Assembly (NCBI RefSeq): GCF_014654935.1
Contig: NZ_BNBF01000001.1
Location: forward strand, 131,402-178,711
DNA from: Streptomyces capoamus
GTDB taxonomy: Bacteria; Actinomycetota; Actinomycetes; Streptomycetales; Streptomycetaceae
Direction of reading: 5' to 3'
Length of the DNA stretch: 47,310 bases
This document shows, one piece after another, positions 34,101-42,285 of this stretch. Position 1 is the stretch's first letter. Each line of letters starts with the position of its first letter. Below the pieces are notes generated by a model, which searched no databases, was not told the origin of the DNA, and worked only from the letters and a program-made list of their open reading frames with translations. The position numbers were made by a program, and so were the translations under genes.

Positions 34101-34214
34101 CTGCTGCGCAACTGTGTCTACGCAGGCTGCTGCGCAACTGTGCCTACGCAGGCTGCTGCGCAACTGTGCCTACGCAGGCTGCTGCGCAACTGTGCCTACG
34201 CAGGCTGCTGCGCA
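34101..34214. repeat. 26-bp tandem repeat, four full units and a partial
   Basis: Units start at 34101, 34127, 34153 and 34179, with a partial fifth at 34205-34214. Units 2-4 are identical and unit 1 differs by one base (T for C). Each begins CTGCTGCGCA. The period is not a multiple of three. The gatD stop codon (34196-34198) lies inside unit 4, so the last codons of gatD come from the repeat and the other copies form its 3' untranslated part. On the minus strand each unit can fold CTGCG...CGCAG. Confidence 0.92.
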
Positions 34215-34924
34215 GCCGCGATGCGCTCGTTGCGGAGCGCCTCGTACCAGCGGTCGTCGATCGGCGGCAGCGCGTTCACGTCCAGCGCCAGCTTCAGCAG
34301 CAGGTCGGCGATCAGCGGGTTGCGGGCCAGGACCGGCCCGTGCATGTACGTGCCGAAGACCGTCCCGTTGTACGCGCCCTCCGTGCCGTCCCCGGTGCCG
34401 TTGCCCTTGCCGATCTGCACGCGGGCCAGGGGGCGGGCGGTGGGGCCGAGGTGGGTGACGCCCTGGTGGTTCTCGAAACCGGTCAGCGGGGGCAGGCCGA
34501 GCTGCGGGTCGATGTCGGCCAGCACGTCACCGACGCACCGCTCGCCCTCGCCGCGCACGGACACCACGTCGAGCAGGCCGAGACCCGGCTCGCGCTGGCC
34601 CAGGTCGTTGATGAACTCGTGGCCGAGGATCTGGTAGCCGGCGCAGACGGAGAAGACGATCGCGCCGTTCTCCACCGCCCGGTGCAGGTGCCCGTCACGG
34701 CGCAGCCGCTCGGCCGCGAGCCGCTGCGGACGGTCCTCGCCGCCGCCGATCAGGTAGATGTCGCCGGAGGTCGGGATCGGCTGGTCGCTGCGCACGTCGA
34801 GCCGGGCCACGTCCAGTCCGCGCTGCCGCGCCCGGCGCTCCACCACGAGGGCGTTGCCCTGGTCGCCGTAGGTGCTGAGCAGGTCCGGGTAGATCCACAC
34901 CAGCCGCAGTTGGTTGTCGCTCAT
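34196..34924 (-). CDS. gatD: lipid II isoglutaminyl synthase, glutamine amidotransferase subunit
   Basis: A 242-residue class I (CobB/CobQ-like) glutamine amidotransferase. Nucleophilic Cys in VFSVCAGYQILG at about residue 94 and catalytic His in GTYMHGPVLARNP. Starts MSDNQLRLVWIYPDLLSTYGDQGNAL, as in other GatD proteins. With MurT it amidates the alpha-carboxyl of D-Glu in lipid II, giving D-iGln, needed for correct peptidoglycan cross-linking. It is 28 nt downstream of murT. The last residues (IAAAQQPA) are encoded in the tandem repeat, so C-terminal length may vary between strains. Confidence 0.93.
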   Translation of the reverse strand: MSDNQLRLVWIYPDLLSTYGDQGNALVVERRARQRGLDVARLDVRSDQPIPTSGDIYLIGGGEDRPQRLAAERLRRDGHLHRAVENGAIVFSVCAGYQILGHEFINDLGQREPGLGLLDVVSVRGEGERCVGDVLADIDPQLGLPPLTGFENHQGVTHLGPTARPLARVQIGKGNGTGDGTEGAYNGTVFGTYMHGPVLARNPLIADLLLKLALDVNALPPIDDRWYEALRNERIAAAQQPA

Positions 34925-34952
34925 GAGTGATCGCCCTTCGAGGATCAGAAGA

Positions 34953-36191
34953 TCAGTTGCCGACGCGGCGGCGCAGGTCCTGGAACGCGGTGTAGTTCGC
35001 GATGACCTCGATCCGGCCCGGCGGGCACATCTGCACCGCCTGGTCGAGGTCGTCGCAGACCTGGAAGTGCTGGTTCGCGACCTCCAGGCGGACGGCGAGG
35101 TCCAGCTTCCGGTCACCGACGACGAAGATCGGGTGGCCGGTCAGCCGGGTGTAGTCGACGTCCCACAGCCAGGAGGTGTCGGTGCCGTCGGCGCCCCGGG
35201 CGTTCACGGACAGGATCACCGGCGCGGGCGGCGGGTCGATCAGCGAGAACGTCTCCAGCCAGCCGGCCGGGTTCTTGGCCAGCAGCAGCCTGAGGTCGCG
35301 GTTCTGGAACTGGACGACGTCGTACCGTCCGGCGACGGCCTGCACCTGGTACATCCGCTCCAGGGCGACCTGCGGCGGCACCCCGAAGACGGCGGCGACG
35401 GCCGCGGAGGACGCGGCGTTCGCCTTGTTGGCGCGGCCCGGCAGCTGCAGGTGGATCGGCCAGGCGGACCCGTGCGGGTCCAGCACGTGGTCCCCGGACA
35501 GCGCCCAGGTCGGCGTGGGCCGGCGGAAGCCGCACTCACCGCAGAACCAGTCGTCGCCGGGGCGCTGCATCACGCCGCCGCACGACGGGCAGGACCAGGC
35601 GTCGTCCTTCCACATCTGCCCGGCGGCGACCCAGATCACATTCGCGGAGGAGGACGCGGCCCACACCACCAGCGGGTCGTCGCAGTTGGCGACGACGACG
35701 GCCTTGGAGCCGGCCAGACCCTCCCGCCAGTTCTCGGCGAGCATGCGGGTCTCGGCCGCCCGGTCCAGCTGGTCGCGGGAGAGGTTCAGCAGGGCGATGC
35801 ACTTGGGGGAGGTGTCCCGGGCCACTCCGGCCAGGTACTTCTCGTCCACCTCGATGACGCCGAACTTCGCCTCCGAACCGCCCGCCAGCGCCGAGGTGAT
35901 ACCGGCCGGCATGTTGGCGCCGAGCGCGTTCGACACGACCGGGCCCGCGGCGCGCAGCGCCTCCGCGATGAGCCGGGTGGTCGTGGTCTTGCCGTTGGTG
36001 GCGGACACCAGGACGACGTCCAGGTTCTGGGCGAGCCGCCCGAGCAGATCGGGGTCGAGTTTCAGCGCGACCCGGCCACCGATCACCGACCCGCTGCCGC
36101 GTCCCGCGGCCCGCGATGCCGCAGCGACCGCCTTGCCCGCGGTCACGGCCAGCTTGGCCCGCGGCGAGAGCGGGTCCGAGTTGCCTGCCAT
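34953..36191 (-). CDS. murT: lipid II isoglutaminyl synthase, Mur-ligase subunit
   Basis: A 412-residue Mur ligase homologue. P-loop SATNGKTTTTRLIAEAL at about residues 63-79, central-domain VIEVDEKYLAGV and LNLSRDQLDRAAE, and a Cys4 zinc ribbon (CPSCGG... CGECGF) at about 205-228, an insertion specific to MurT. C-terminal DUF1727 region (ILSVNARGADGTDTSWLWDVDY). It forms the ATP-using half of the GatD/MurT lipid II amidation complex. Divergent from the peptide deformylase gene, 152 nt apart. Confidence 0.94.
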   Translation of the reverse strand: MAGNSDPLSPRAKLAVTAGKAVAAASRAAGRGSGSVIGGRVALKLDPDLLGRLAQNLDVVLVSATNGKTTTTRLIAEALRAAGPVVSNALGANMPAGITSALAGGSEAKFGVIEVDEKYLAGVARDTSPKCIALLNLSRDQLDRAAETRMLAENWREGLAGSKAVVVANCDDPLVVWAASSSANVIWVAAGQMWKDDAWSCPSCGGVMQRPGDDWFCGECGFRRPTPTWALSGDHVLDPHGSAWPIHLQLPGRANKANAASSAAVAAVFGVPPQVALERMYQVQAVAGRYDVVQFQNRDLRLLLAKNPAGWLETFSLIDPPPAPVILSVNARGADGTDTSWLWDVDYTRLTGHPIFVVGDRKLDLAVRLEVANQHFQVCDDLDQAVQMCPPGRIEVIANYTAFQDLRRRVGN

Positions 36192-36343
36192 CAGTTCTCG
36201 ATCCTCCTTGCGTACGCGCCGCGCCTCAGGCCATCCGGCAACGTGGTGTGAACCTCAGCCTATCGAGATCCGTTCCCGCACCCGAATCCCGGTCCAGGGG
36301 TTGGGCGGCGGGCATGAGCTGAACGAACCGTACCCTTGCCGCC

Positions 36344-36898
36344 ATGCGACACGGTTCCATTCCGGGCGCCCGCGGGCGCGTCCGGCCCCTCACCCTGCTC
36401 GGCGACGCGGTGCTGCGCGAGCCCTGCCGGGACGTCACCGACTTCGGCCCCGGCCTCGCGGACCTCGTGGAGGACCTGTTCGCCACGATGTACGCGGCGC
36501 GCGGGGTGGGTCTGGCCGCCAACCAGATCGGTGTCGGTTTGCGGGTGTTCGTCTACGACTGCCCTGACGACGAGGACGTCCGCCACCTCGGCCACGTGGT
36601 GAACCCGCGGCTGGTCGAGGCCGACGGTGTGGTGGTCCGGGGCCCGGAGGGGTGCCTGTCCCTGCCCGGCCTGGAGGCGGGGACCGAGCGCTATGACCAC
36701 GCGGTGGTCGAGGGCCTCACGATGACGGGGGACCCGGTCACCGTCCACGGCACCGGCTTCTTTGCCAGATGCTTGCAACACGAGTGCGACCACCTGGAGG
36801 GCCGGGTGTACGCGGACCACCTCACGGGGTGGCGGAGGCGGAGGCTGCTGAGGCAGGTGTCCAGGGCCTCCTGGGGCCGGGCGGGCACGCCGGCCTGA
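36344..36898 (+). CDS. def: peptide deformylase
   Basis: A 184-residue metalloenzyme that removes the formyl group from nascent proteins. All three motifs are exact: GVGLAANQIG (residues 54-63), EGCLSLPG with the metal Cys (104-111) and QHECDHLEG with two metal His and catalytic Glu (about 144-152). Starts MRHGSIPGARGRV; the Arg-rich C-terminus (RRRRLLRQVSRASWGRAG) is a little unusual. Streptomyces usually has several paralogues, so this need not be the sole copy. Confidence 0.95.
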   Translation: MRHGSIPGARGRVRPLTLLGDAVLREPCRDVTDFGPGLADLVEDLFATMYAARGVGLAANQIGVGLRVFVYDCPDDEDVRHLGHVVNPRLVEADGVVVRGPEGCLSLPGLEAGTERYDHAVVEGLTMTGDPVTVHGTGFFARCLQHECDHLEGRVYADHLTGWRRRRLLRQVSRASWGRAGTPA

Positions 36899-36957
36899 GC
36901 GGGCGCGCACCGGCCTGAACCCGGGCGGGCGCGCACCGGCCCGGGGGTGCGGGGCCG

Positions 36958-37602
36958 TCAGAACCCCGGGCCACCCACCCGGTCGCCCGCCGCCGCGAGG
37001 CGGCCCCATAGCAGGTCGGCGAGGGACCGCACCAAGTCGGCCCGGGAGCAGGGGCGTTCGCCCAGCCACCAGTCACCCGCGGCGTGCATCATGCCGACGA
37101 TCCCGTGCCCCCAGACCCGGGCCAGCCGCTGGCTCTCCGGGCCGAGGTCGACCCGCTCCTCGATGACCTGGGCGAGCTCCTCGCCCATCCGCCGCAGCAG
37201 GGGGGCGCTGTGCTTGCCCACGTCGAAGCCCTGGTCGCCCCCGGTGCTGCCCTCCGCCGGGTGCATCAGGAACCGGTACACCTGGGGCCGGGCCTCGATC
37301 GCGGCGAGGTAGGTGTCCAGCGTGGACTCCACCCGCTCGCGCCGGTCGACGGGCGCGTCGAGGGCCGCCCGCAGGGAGGCGAGCAGCGCGTCGGTGTGCC
37401 GTTTGGCGAGCGCCGCGTACAGTCCGCCCTTGTCGCCGAAGTGCCGGTAGAGGATCGGCTTCGTGATGCCCGCTTCCGCCGCGATCGCGTTCATCGACGC
37501 CTGCGGGCCGTCGCGCAGCACCACCCGGTCGGCGGCCTCCAGCAGCTCGCGCCGTCGGCGGTCGGCGGACCGCTGCTGCTCGGTCCGCTGCGTGGTGTCC
37601 AT
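36958..37602 (-). CDS. TetR-family transcriptional regulator
   Basis: A 214-residue TetR protein. N-terminal helix-turn-helix RRRELLEAADRVVLRDGPQ, SMNAIAAEAGITKPILYRHFGDKGGLYAAL; the rest is an all-helical ligand domain with several Trp residues near the C-terminus (ARVWGHGIVGMMHAAGDWWLGER). It is divergent from an acyl-CoA dehydrogenase, with two similar palindromic sites between, so it is probably a repressor of that gene responding to an acyl-CoA or fatty acid. ATG at 37600-37602. Confidence 0.92.
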   Translation of the reverse strand: MDTTQRTEQQRSADRRRRELLEAADRVVLRDGPQASMNAIAAEAGITKPILYRHFGDKGGLYAALAKRHTDALLASLRAALDAPVDRRERVESTLDTYLAAIEARPQVYRFLMHPAEGSTGGDQGFDVGKHSAPLLRRMGEELAQVIEERVDLGPESQRLARVWGHGIVGMMHAAGDWWLGERPCSRADLVRSLADLLWGRLAAAGDRVGGPGF

Positions 37603-37698
37603 GTGCTCTCCCCACCCGTGCTGATTCGGTGACGCCTGCGCAAACTAACACTGCCCGTGCCGCCGGCTTCGAACGGGCCGCGGGGGTGTCATCACCGG

Positions 37699-37746
37699 TT
37701 GACTTTTCCTACCGATCAGTAACAGACTCGGGTTACCGCTAGTAAC
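37699..37746. promoter_or_regulatory. TetR-type operators and promoter for acyl-CoA dehydrogenase
   Basis: TACCGATCAGTA at 37710-37721 (nearly palindromic) and GTTACCGCTAGTAAC at 37732-37746 (perfect 5-5-5) share the pattern TACCG...AGTA. They overlap a plausible promoter with TTGACT at 37699-37704, and end 27 nt from the acyl-CoA dehydrogenase start. They are likely binding sites of the divergent TetR protein. Confidence 0.65.
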
Positions 37747-37772
37747 ATCGCACCGCCGCCGCTGGAGGGGAC

Positions 37773-39038
37773 ATGGCCGAGTTCACCATGGAGCTGAACG
37801 AGGAGCAGAGGGAAGTACGCGACTGGCTCCACGGCTTCGCCGCGGACGTGATCCGCCCGGCGGCGGCCGAGTGGGACGAGCGCGAGGAGACGCCCTGGCC
37901 GGTCATCCAGGAGGCCGCGAAGGTCGGCATCTACTCCCTCGACTTCTACGCCCAGCAGTACTTCGACCCCACCGGCCTCGGCATCCCCATGGCCATGGAG
38001 GAGCTGTTCTGGGGCGACGCCGGCATCGCCCTGTCCATCGTGGGCACCGGCCTCGCCGCCGTGGGCGTCCTCGCCAACGGCACCGAGGAGCAGATCGGCA
38101 CCTGGATCCCGCAGATGTACGGCGACCAGAACGACGTCAAGGTCGCCGCGTTCTGCTCCTCCGAGCCCGACGCCGGCTCCGACGTCGCCTCCCTGCGCAC
38201 GCGTGCGGTGTACGACGAGGCCACGGACGAATGGGTGCTCAACGGCACGAAGACCTGGGCGACCAACGGCGGCATTGCCAACGTCCACGTCGTCGTCGCC
38301 AGTGTCGACCCGGAGCTGGGCTCCAAGGGCCACGCCTCCTTCATCGTCCCGCCGGGCACGGCCGGCCTGTCCCAGGGCCAGAAGTTCAAGAAGCACGGCA
38401 TCCGCGCCTCGCACACCGCCGAGGTCGTCCTCGACCAGGTGCGCGTGCCTGGCTCCTGCCTGCTCGGGGGCAAGGAGAAGCTGGACGAACGCCTGGCCCG
38501 GGCCCGGGAGAGGGCGAAGGCGGGCGGCGAGCGAAGCGAGATGGGGGTCCCCCCGGCCGGAGGCTGGGGGAGGGTGAAGAACGCGGCGATGGCCACGTTC
38601 GAGGCGTCCCGCCCGGCCGTCGGCGCCATGGCGGTCGGCACCGCCCGCGCCGCGTACGAGGTCGCCCTCGACTACGCCAGGACCCGGGAGCAGTTCGGCC
38701 GGCCGATCATCGACAACCAGGGGGTCGCCTTCCAGCTGGCGGACATGCGGACGCAGATCGACGCCGCGCGGCTGCTGGTGTGGCGGGCGTCCTGGATGGC
38801 GGTCAACGGCAGGCCGTTCACGGCGGCCGAGGGCTCCATGTCCAAGCTGTTCGCCAGCGAGACCGCGAAGAAGGTGACCGCGCAGGCGATACAGATCCTG
38901 GGCGGCAACGGATACACCCGTGAGTACCCGGTCGAGCGGATGCACCGGGACGCGGCGATCTACACCATCTTCGAGGGCACGAGCGAGATCCAGCGGCTCG
39001 TCATCGCCCGGACGCTGTCGGGGATGCCGATCCGGTAG
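37773..39038 (+). CDS. acyl-CoA dehydrogenase with an in-frame inserted repeat
   Basis: A 421-residue FAD flavoenzyme that oxidises acyl-CoA in beta-oxidation. N-terminal helical domain [24 protein letters not shown]/substrate motif [58 protein letters not shown], and catalytic Glu in [15 protein letters not shown]. Between ERARARE-like helix residues and [12 protein letters not shown], about 16-20 extra residues ([17 protein letters not shown]) are encoded by a palindromic repeat at 38526-38573, in a surface loop. The frame is kept. ATG 37773 follows GGAGGGG. Confidence 0.94.
   Translation: MAEFTMELNEEQREVRDWLHGFAADVIRPAAAEWDEREETPWPVIQEAAKVGIYSLDFYAQQYFDPTGLGIPMAMEELFWGDAGIALSIVGTGLAAVGVLANGTEEQIGTWIPQMYGDQNDVKVAAFCSSEPDAGSDVASLRTRAVYDEATDEWVLNGTKTWATNGGIANVHVVVASVDPELGSKGHASFIVPPGTAGLSQGQKFKKHGIRASHTAEVVLDQVRVPGSCLLGGKEKLDERLARARERAKAGGERSEMGVPPAGGWGRVKNAAMATFEASRPAVGAMAVGTARAAYEVALDYARTREQFGRPIIDNQGVAFQLADMRTQIDAARLLVWRASWMAVNGRPFTAAEGSMSKLFASETAKKVTAQAIQILGGNGYTREYPVERMHRDAAIYTIFEGTSEIQRLVIARTLSGMPIR
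38526..38573. repeat. REP-like palindromic element inserted in a coding region
   Basis: GCGAGCGAAGCGAG followed by a G/C-rich hairpin: CCCCCGGCC (38550-38558), loop GGA, GGCTGGGGG (38562-38570), with one G-T wobble. I recall very similar sequences as a dispersed repeat in Streptomyces genomes, usually intergenic. Here it is inside the acyl-CoA dehydrogenase gene and adds whole codons. Confidence 0.75.
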
Positions 39039-39039
39039 C

Positions 39040-39561
39040 TCACCGGTGCCGGAGCGGCGTGAGCTGCTCGATGTCGTACTTCGCCCGCAGCGCCTCGATC
39101 GCCTCCTGGTCCGGCGGGCCCCCGTCGGCCAGGATCTCCAGCAGTTCCTCGAAGTAGCGCTCGTGGTCCGGCGGGGGGGAGGCCTGGAAGAACATCCTGG
39201 CCGGTGCCTCCGTCGGATTGGCGAACGCGTGGGGGCAGCCCGGTGGTACGACGATGACCGTGCCCGGCGTCGCGCGCACCACCCGGTTGCCCGAACACGA
39301 CTCCCACCTGCGCCAGTTGTCGGGGGTGCGCACGCGCGGCTCGAAGGCGAGGACGTCCAGCTCGCCTTCGAGGACGTAGAACAACTCCTCGCTGCGCGTG
39401 TGCACATGGGCGCCCACGTCGAAGCCGGGCGGGACCTCCACCTCGAAGGTGGAGGCCATCCGCGAATGGGTGCCGGTGACCTTGAAGGTCACCCGCTGGG
39501 CCGGGGTCGCGACGACCCGGCCGTGGCCCGGCGGCACGTACAGTCCCTCGGTCCCGGTCAT
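39040..39561 (-). CDS. cupin protein, MomA-like tetrahydroxynaphthalene monooxygenase candidate
   Basis: A 173-residue single cupin. Motif 1 is GFDVGAHVHTRSEELFYVLEGELDV (about residues 45-69) with the His-x-His and Glu metal ligands; motif 2 is GTVIVVPPGCPHAFANP with the last His. It is the third gene after rppA and the CYP158A-like P450, 7 nt from the latter. In S. antibioticus the cupin MomA oxidises tetrahydroxynaphthalene to the quinone flaviolin, and I infer the same role here. Start at 39559-39561. The C-terminal ILADGGPPDQEAIEALRAKY is helical. Confidence 0.82.
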   Translation of the reverse strand: MTGTEGLYVPPGHGRVVATPAQRVTFKVTGTHSRMASTFEVEVPPGFDVGAHVHTRSEELFYVLEGELDVLAFEPRVRTPDNWRRWESCSGNRVVRATPGTVIVVPPGCPHAFANPTEAPARMFFQASPPPDHERYFEELLEILADGGPPDQEAIEALRAKYDIEQLTPLRHR

Positions 39562-39568
39562 GGGAGCC

Positions 39569-40786
39569 TCACCAGGTCACCGGGAGGGATTCGGGCCCGC
39601 GGATCAAGGCTCCCTTGTGGAAGGCGACCTGGTCCGGCGGCACCGCCAGCCTCAGGCCCGGTATCCGGTCCAGCAGGGCGTCCATCAGCAGTTCCTCCTC
39701 GAGTCGGGCCAGCATGCCGCCGGGGCAGTAGTGCGGGCCGAAGCCGAACGCCAGGTGCGCGTTGGGGTCGCGGGAGAAGTCGACGGTGTCGGGGTCGGGG
39801 AAGACGGCCGGGTCGCGGTTGGCGGCCAGGTACGAGACGTAGACCGGGTCGCCGGCGCGGATGCGGACACCGCCGATGTCCACGTCCCGCAGGGCGATGC
39901 GGGACAGGCCGACCGCGTTGCGGTGCGGGATCCAGCGCAGCAGTTCGTCGATCGCCCGGGGCCGCAGCTCCGGCTCGGCGCGCAGCCGCTCCCGCAGGCC
40001 GGGGCGGGTCAGCAGCAGGTAGAACATCTGCCCGCTGTTGTTGGTGACCGCCTCGCCGCCGATCTGAAGCAGGACGGCGAGACCGACCGCCTCCGCCGAC
40101 GTCACCTCACCCCGGGCCACGGCGGCGCCGAGGAGCGAGGTGACGTCCTCGCCGGCGCTGTTCCCGCGTCCGGCGATCAGGTCGGCGAAACACGCGCTCA
40201 TCTCCCGCTTGGCCCGCTCGCTGACCTCCTTGCCGTGCGCGGCGGAAAGGATCAGCTGGGTCCAGGTGTGCATGCGGTGCCGGTCGCCCGGCGGGACGCC
40301 CATCAGCTCGCAGATCACCGCGATCGGGAACGGGGCGAGGACCGCCGCCGTCAGGTCCGCGGGCGGGCCGCCCCGGAGCAGGTCGTCGACCAGCTCCGCC
40401 AGCAGGGCGCGGGCCCGGGCGCGGACCCGCTCGACCCCCTTCGCCGTGAAGGCGGCGGCGACCGTGCGGCGCAGCCGGGTGTGGTCGGGCGGGTCGAGGA
40501 AGCCGACCCCGTCCCGGTCGGGGATGAAGTGCGGGGCGAGCCGGGTGACCTGCCGGTCCATGACCGCGGCCCGGCTGAAGCAGGGGTCGTTGGTCACCCT
40601 GCGTACGTCGTCGTACCGGGTGACCAGCCAGGCCCAGCCCTCGCCGTGGGGCAGCTGGACCCGGGTGACCGGGCCCTCGGTCATCAGCTCCGCCAGCACC
40701 GGGTCGAACTCCGTGCCGGTGAGGTCGAGCGCCGGCCAGTGCCGGACCGGGGGCCGGGTCTCGGCGAGCGTGGTCTGCTCGGTCAT
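39569..40786 (-). CDS. cytochrome P450, CYP158A2-like (flaviolin coupling)
   Basis: A 405-residue P450. Heme-binding FGFGPHYCPGGML with the Cys at about residue 353, ExxR in DELLRW, and an I-helix with QIGGEAVTNNSG in place of the usual AGxDT, the same unusual form I recall for CYP158A2. C-terminus GALIRGPESLPVTW also matches that enzyme, which couples flaviolin into coloured dimers and trimers. The frame runs on upstream, but ATG 40784-40786 overlaps the rppA stop by 4 nt and gives MTEQTTLAETRPPVRHW. Second gene of the pigment operon. Confidence 0.92.
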   Translation of the reverse strand: MTEQTTLAETRPPVRHWPALDLTGTEFDPVLAELMTEGPVTRVQLPHGEGWAWLVTRYDDVRRVTNDPCFSRAAVMDRQVTRLAPHFIPDRDGVGFLDPPDHTRLRRTVAAAFTAKGVERVRARARALLAELVDDLLRGGPPADLTAAVLAPFPIAVICELMGVPPGDRHRMHTWTQLILSAAHGKEVSERAKREMSACFADLIAGRGNSAGEDVTSLLGAAVARGEVTSAEAVGLAVLLQIGGEAVTNNSGQMFYLLLTRPGLRERLRAEPELRPRAIDELLRWIPHRNAVGLSRIALRDVDIGGVRIRAGDPVYVSYLAANRDPAVFPDPDTVDFSRDPNAHLAFGFGPHYCPGGMLARLEEELLMDALLDRIPGLRLAVPPDQVAFHKGALIRGPESLPVTW

Positions 40787-41847
40787 CGGGTGGCCCCGTC
40801 GGCGCCGGCCCAGCGGCCCACCGTCATCTCGGCGGTGATGCCGGGGCCGAAGCCGGCGAGCAGTCCACGGGCGCGGTCGGCGGCACCGCCCTCGTCGAAC
40901 AGCCGGCGCAGCGCGTCCAGGACGACGGCGCTGGCTATGTTGCCGTACTCGGTGAGCGTGGCCCGGCTGAACCGGAAGGCGTGCGGGTCGACCTGCAGGA
41001 ACGTGCTGAGGTCGTCGAGGATGCGGGGGCCGCCCGCGTGGATGATGTAGAAGTCCAGGTCGGACGCGTCCCAGCCGTGGCTGCCCGCGAGGTCCTTCAG
41101 CGCCGGGGCGAGCGGCTCCATCGTCGTCGGCACCCGCTTGTCGAGCAGGAAGTGGAAGCCGGTGGCCCGGACGTCGTAGGCGATCCAGTCCTCCGTCTTC
41201 GGGATCAGGTACGAGCCGTTGCGCTCCAGCCGGACACCCGTACCGCCCTTCCCGCGCACCACCGCCGCGGCGATGCCGTCGCCGAACAGGCCGTTGGAGA
41301 GCAGCGAGCCGATGCCGAGGTCGGTGGGCTGGTAGCACAGCGAGCAGAACTCGCAGGCCACGATCAGCGCGTTCGCGTGCGGGTAGGCCGAGCAGAAGTC
41401 GTGCGCCCGGTTGATCGCCGCACCGCCGGCCGCGCAGCCCAGCTGGGCGATCGGGAGCTGGCGGGTGGTGCTGTCGAAGTCCATCTCGTTGATCAGCCAC
41501 GCCGTGAGCGAGGGCATCATGAAGCCCGTGCACGACACGTAGATGATCACGTCTATGTCGCTGGTCAGCAGCTCCGCGTCGTCCAGCGCGCGCTGGATCA
41601 CCGCCGGGACGCGGGCCTTGGCCTCGGCCTCGTAGAGCTTGTTGCGCTCCTCGAAACCCGGATGCTTCAGCGTCTCCTCGATGGGCTGCACGATGTGCCG
41701 CGTCCTGACGCCGGTGTTCTCGATCAGCCTCAGGGCGAGTGGCAGTTGAGGGTGGTCCGCGTGACGGGAACGCGCCAGCTCCAGCGTCTCCTCCATCGTG
41801 ATCACGTGCTCCGGGACCGACACCGAGGGTCTGCACAAAGTCGCCAT
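40783..41847 (-). CDS. rppA: 1,3,6,8-tetrahydroxynaphthalene synthase (type III PKS)
   Basis: A 354-residue chalcone-synthase-fold enzyme that builds THN from five malonyl-CoA units. Catalytic triad is complete: Cys in PIAQLGCAAGGAA, His in DFYIIHAGGPRIL and Asn in LTEYGNIASAV. Start MATLCRPSVSVPEHVITMEETL at 41845-41847, with AGGGAC upstream; the frame is open to 41904 but that start is less likely. First gene of rppA-P450-cupin, probably making flaviolin-derived diffusible or spore pigment. About 175 nt upstream hold the promoter. Confidence 0.95.
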   Translation of the reverse strand: MATLCRPSVSVPEHVITMEETLELARSRHADHPQLPLALRLIENTGVRTRHIVQPIEETLKHPGFEERNKLYEAEAKARVPAVIQRALDDAELLTSDIDVIIYVSCTGFMMPSLTAWLINEMDFDSTTRQLPIAQLGCAAGGAAINRAHDFCSAYPHANALIVACEFCSLCYQPTDLGIGSLLSNGLFGDGIAAAVVRGKGGTGVRLERNGSYLIPKTEDWIAYDVRATGFHFLLDKRVPTTMEPLAPALKDLAGSHGWDASDLDFYIIHAGGPRILDDLSTFLQVDPHAFRFSRATLTEYGNIASAVVLDALRRLFDEGGAADRARGLLAGFGPGITAEMTVGRWAGADGATR

Positions 41848-42021
41848 GAACCGTCCCTGCTTTCCGCTGTCGGAAGGTGGTCCACACCTCTTGGGTTGCT
41901 CCACCCACCGTCACCCGGGAGGACGACGATCTCGCGCTGGATTACTCCGAATCGGGGACCCCGGCGTCCGGCTCGCGGGGCGTTTCATGCCGCCGGACGT
42001 GGGAAAACAGGGGAACGATCG

Positions 42022-42285
42022 TTACGGCGCCCCACTGCTGTGCGCGATGCAGGCGACGTCGATGCGGTCGGCCAGTTTCGCCAGCTCGATGGTCAGCGCG
42101 GCGACCGTGTCCTCGTCCAGCACCTGCTCCCCGGCCTCGACCAGGTGCAGCCATCGCGCACCCACGGTCCGCAACAACTTACTCACGTCGGCCGCGGCCA
42201 CCTGCAAGGTACCGCGGTCGTCGACGATCAGAGGCAGGGTCACTTCGCGGTTCACAAAACGGGATGGTAGCCGCGTGGCGCTCAC
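42022..42285 (-). CDS. small protein of unknown function, coupled to aldehyde dehydrogenase
   Basis: An 87-residue soluble protein that I do not recognise. Core: REVTLPLIVDDRGTLQVAAADVSKLLRTVGARWLHLVEAGEQ, then DTVAALTIELAKLADRIDVACIAHSSGAP, suggesting a small alpha/beta fold. The start is ambiguous: GTG at 42285 overlaps the aldehyde dehydrogenase stop (GTGA) and has AGGG at 5 nt; GTG at 42255 (77 residues) is an alternative. Co-oriented with and downstream of aldehyde dehydrogenase. It is a conserved-looking hypothetical. Confidence 0.7.
   Translation of the reverse strand: MSATRLPSRFVNREVTLPLIVDDRGTLQVAAADVSKLLRTVGARWLHLVEAGEQVLDEDTVAALTIELAKLADRIDVACIAHSSGAP

Noticed and set aside
34101..34214. 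CRISPR-like array
   Set aside because: The units are directly adjacent without spacers, so this is a tandem repeat; no cas genes are present.
34082..34930. 282-codon plus-strand frame over the tandem repeat
   Set aside because: It is antisense to gatD, whose amidotransferase motifs are intact; the repeat translates into Cys/Leu/Arg-rich peptide by chance.
36899..36957. Direct repeat GGGCGCGCACCGGCC twice after the deformylase gene
   Set aside because: Only two short GC-rich copies in a convergent gap; probably part of a terminator or chance, not enough to call an element.
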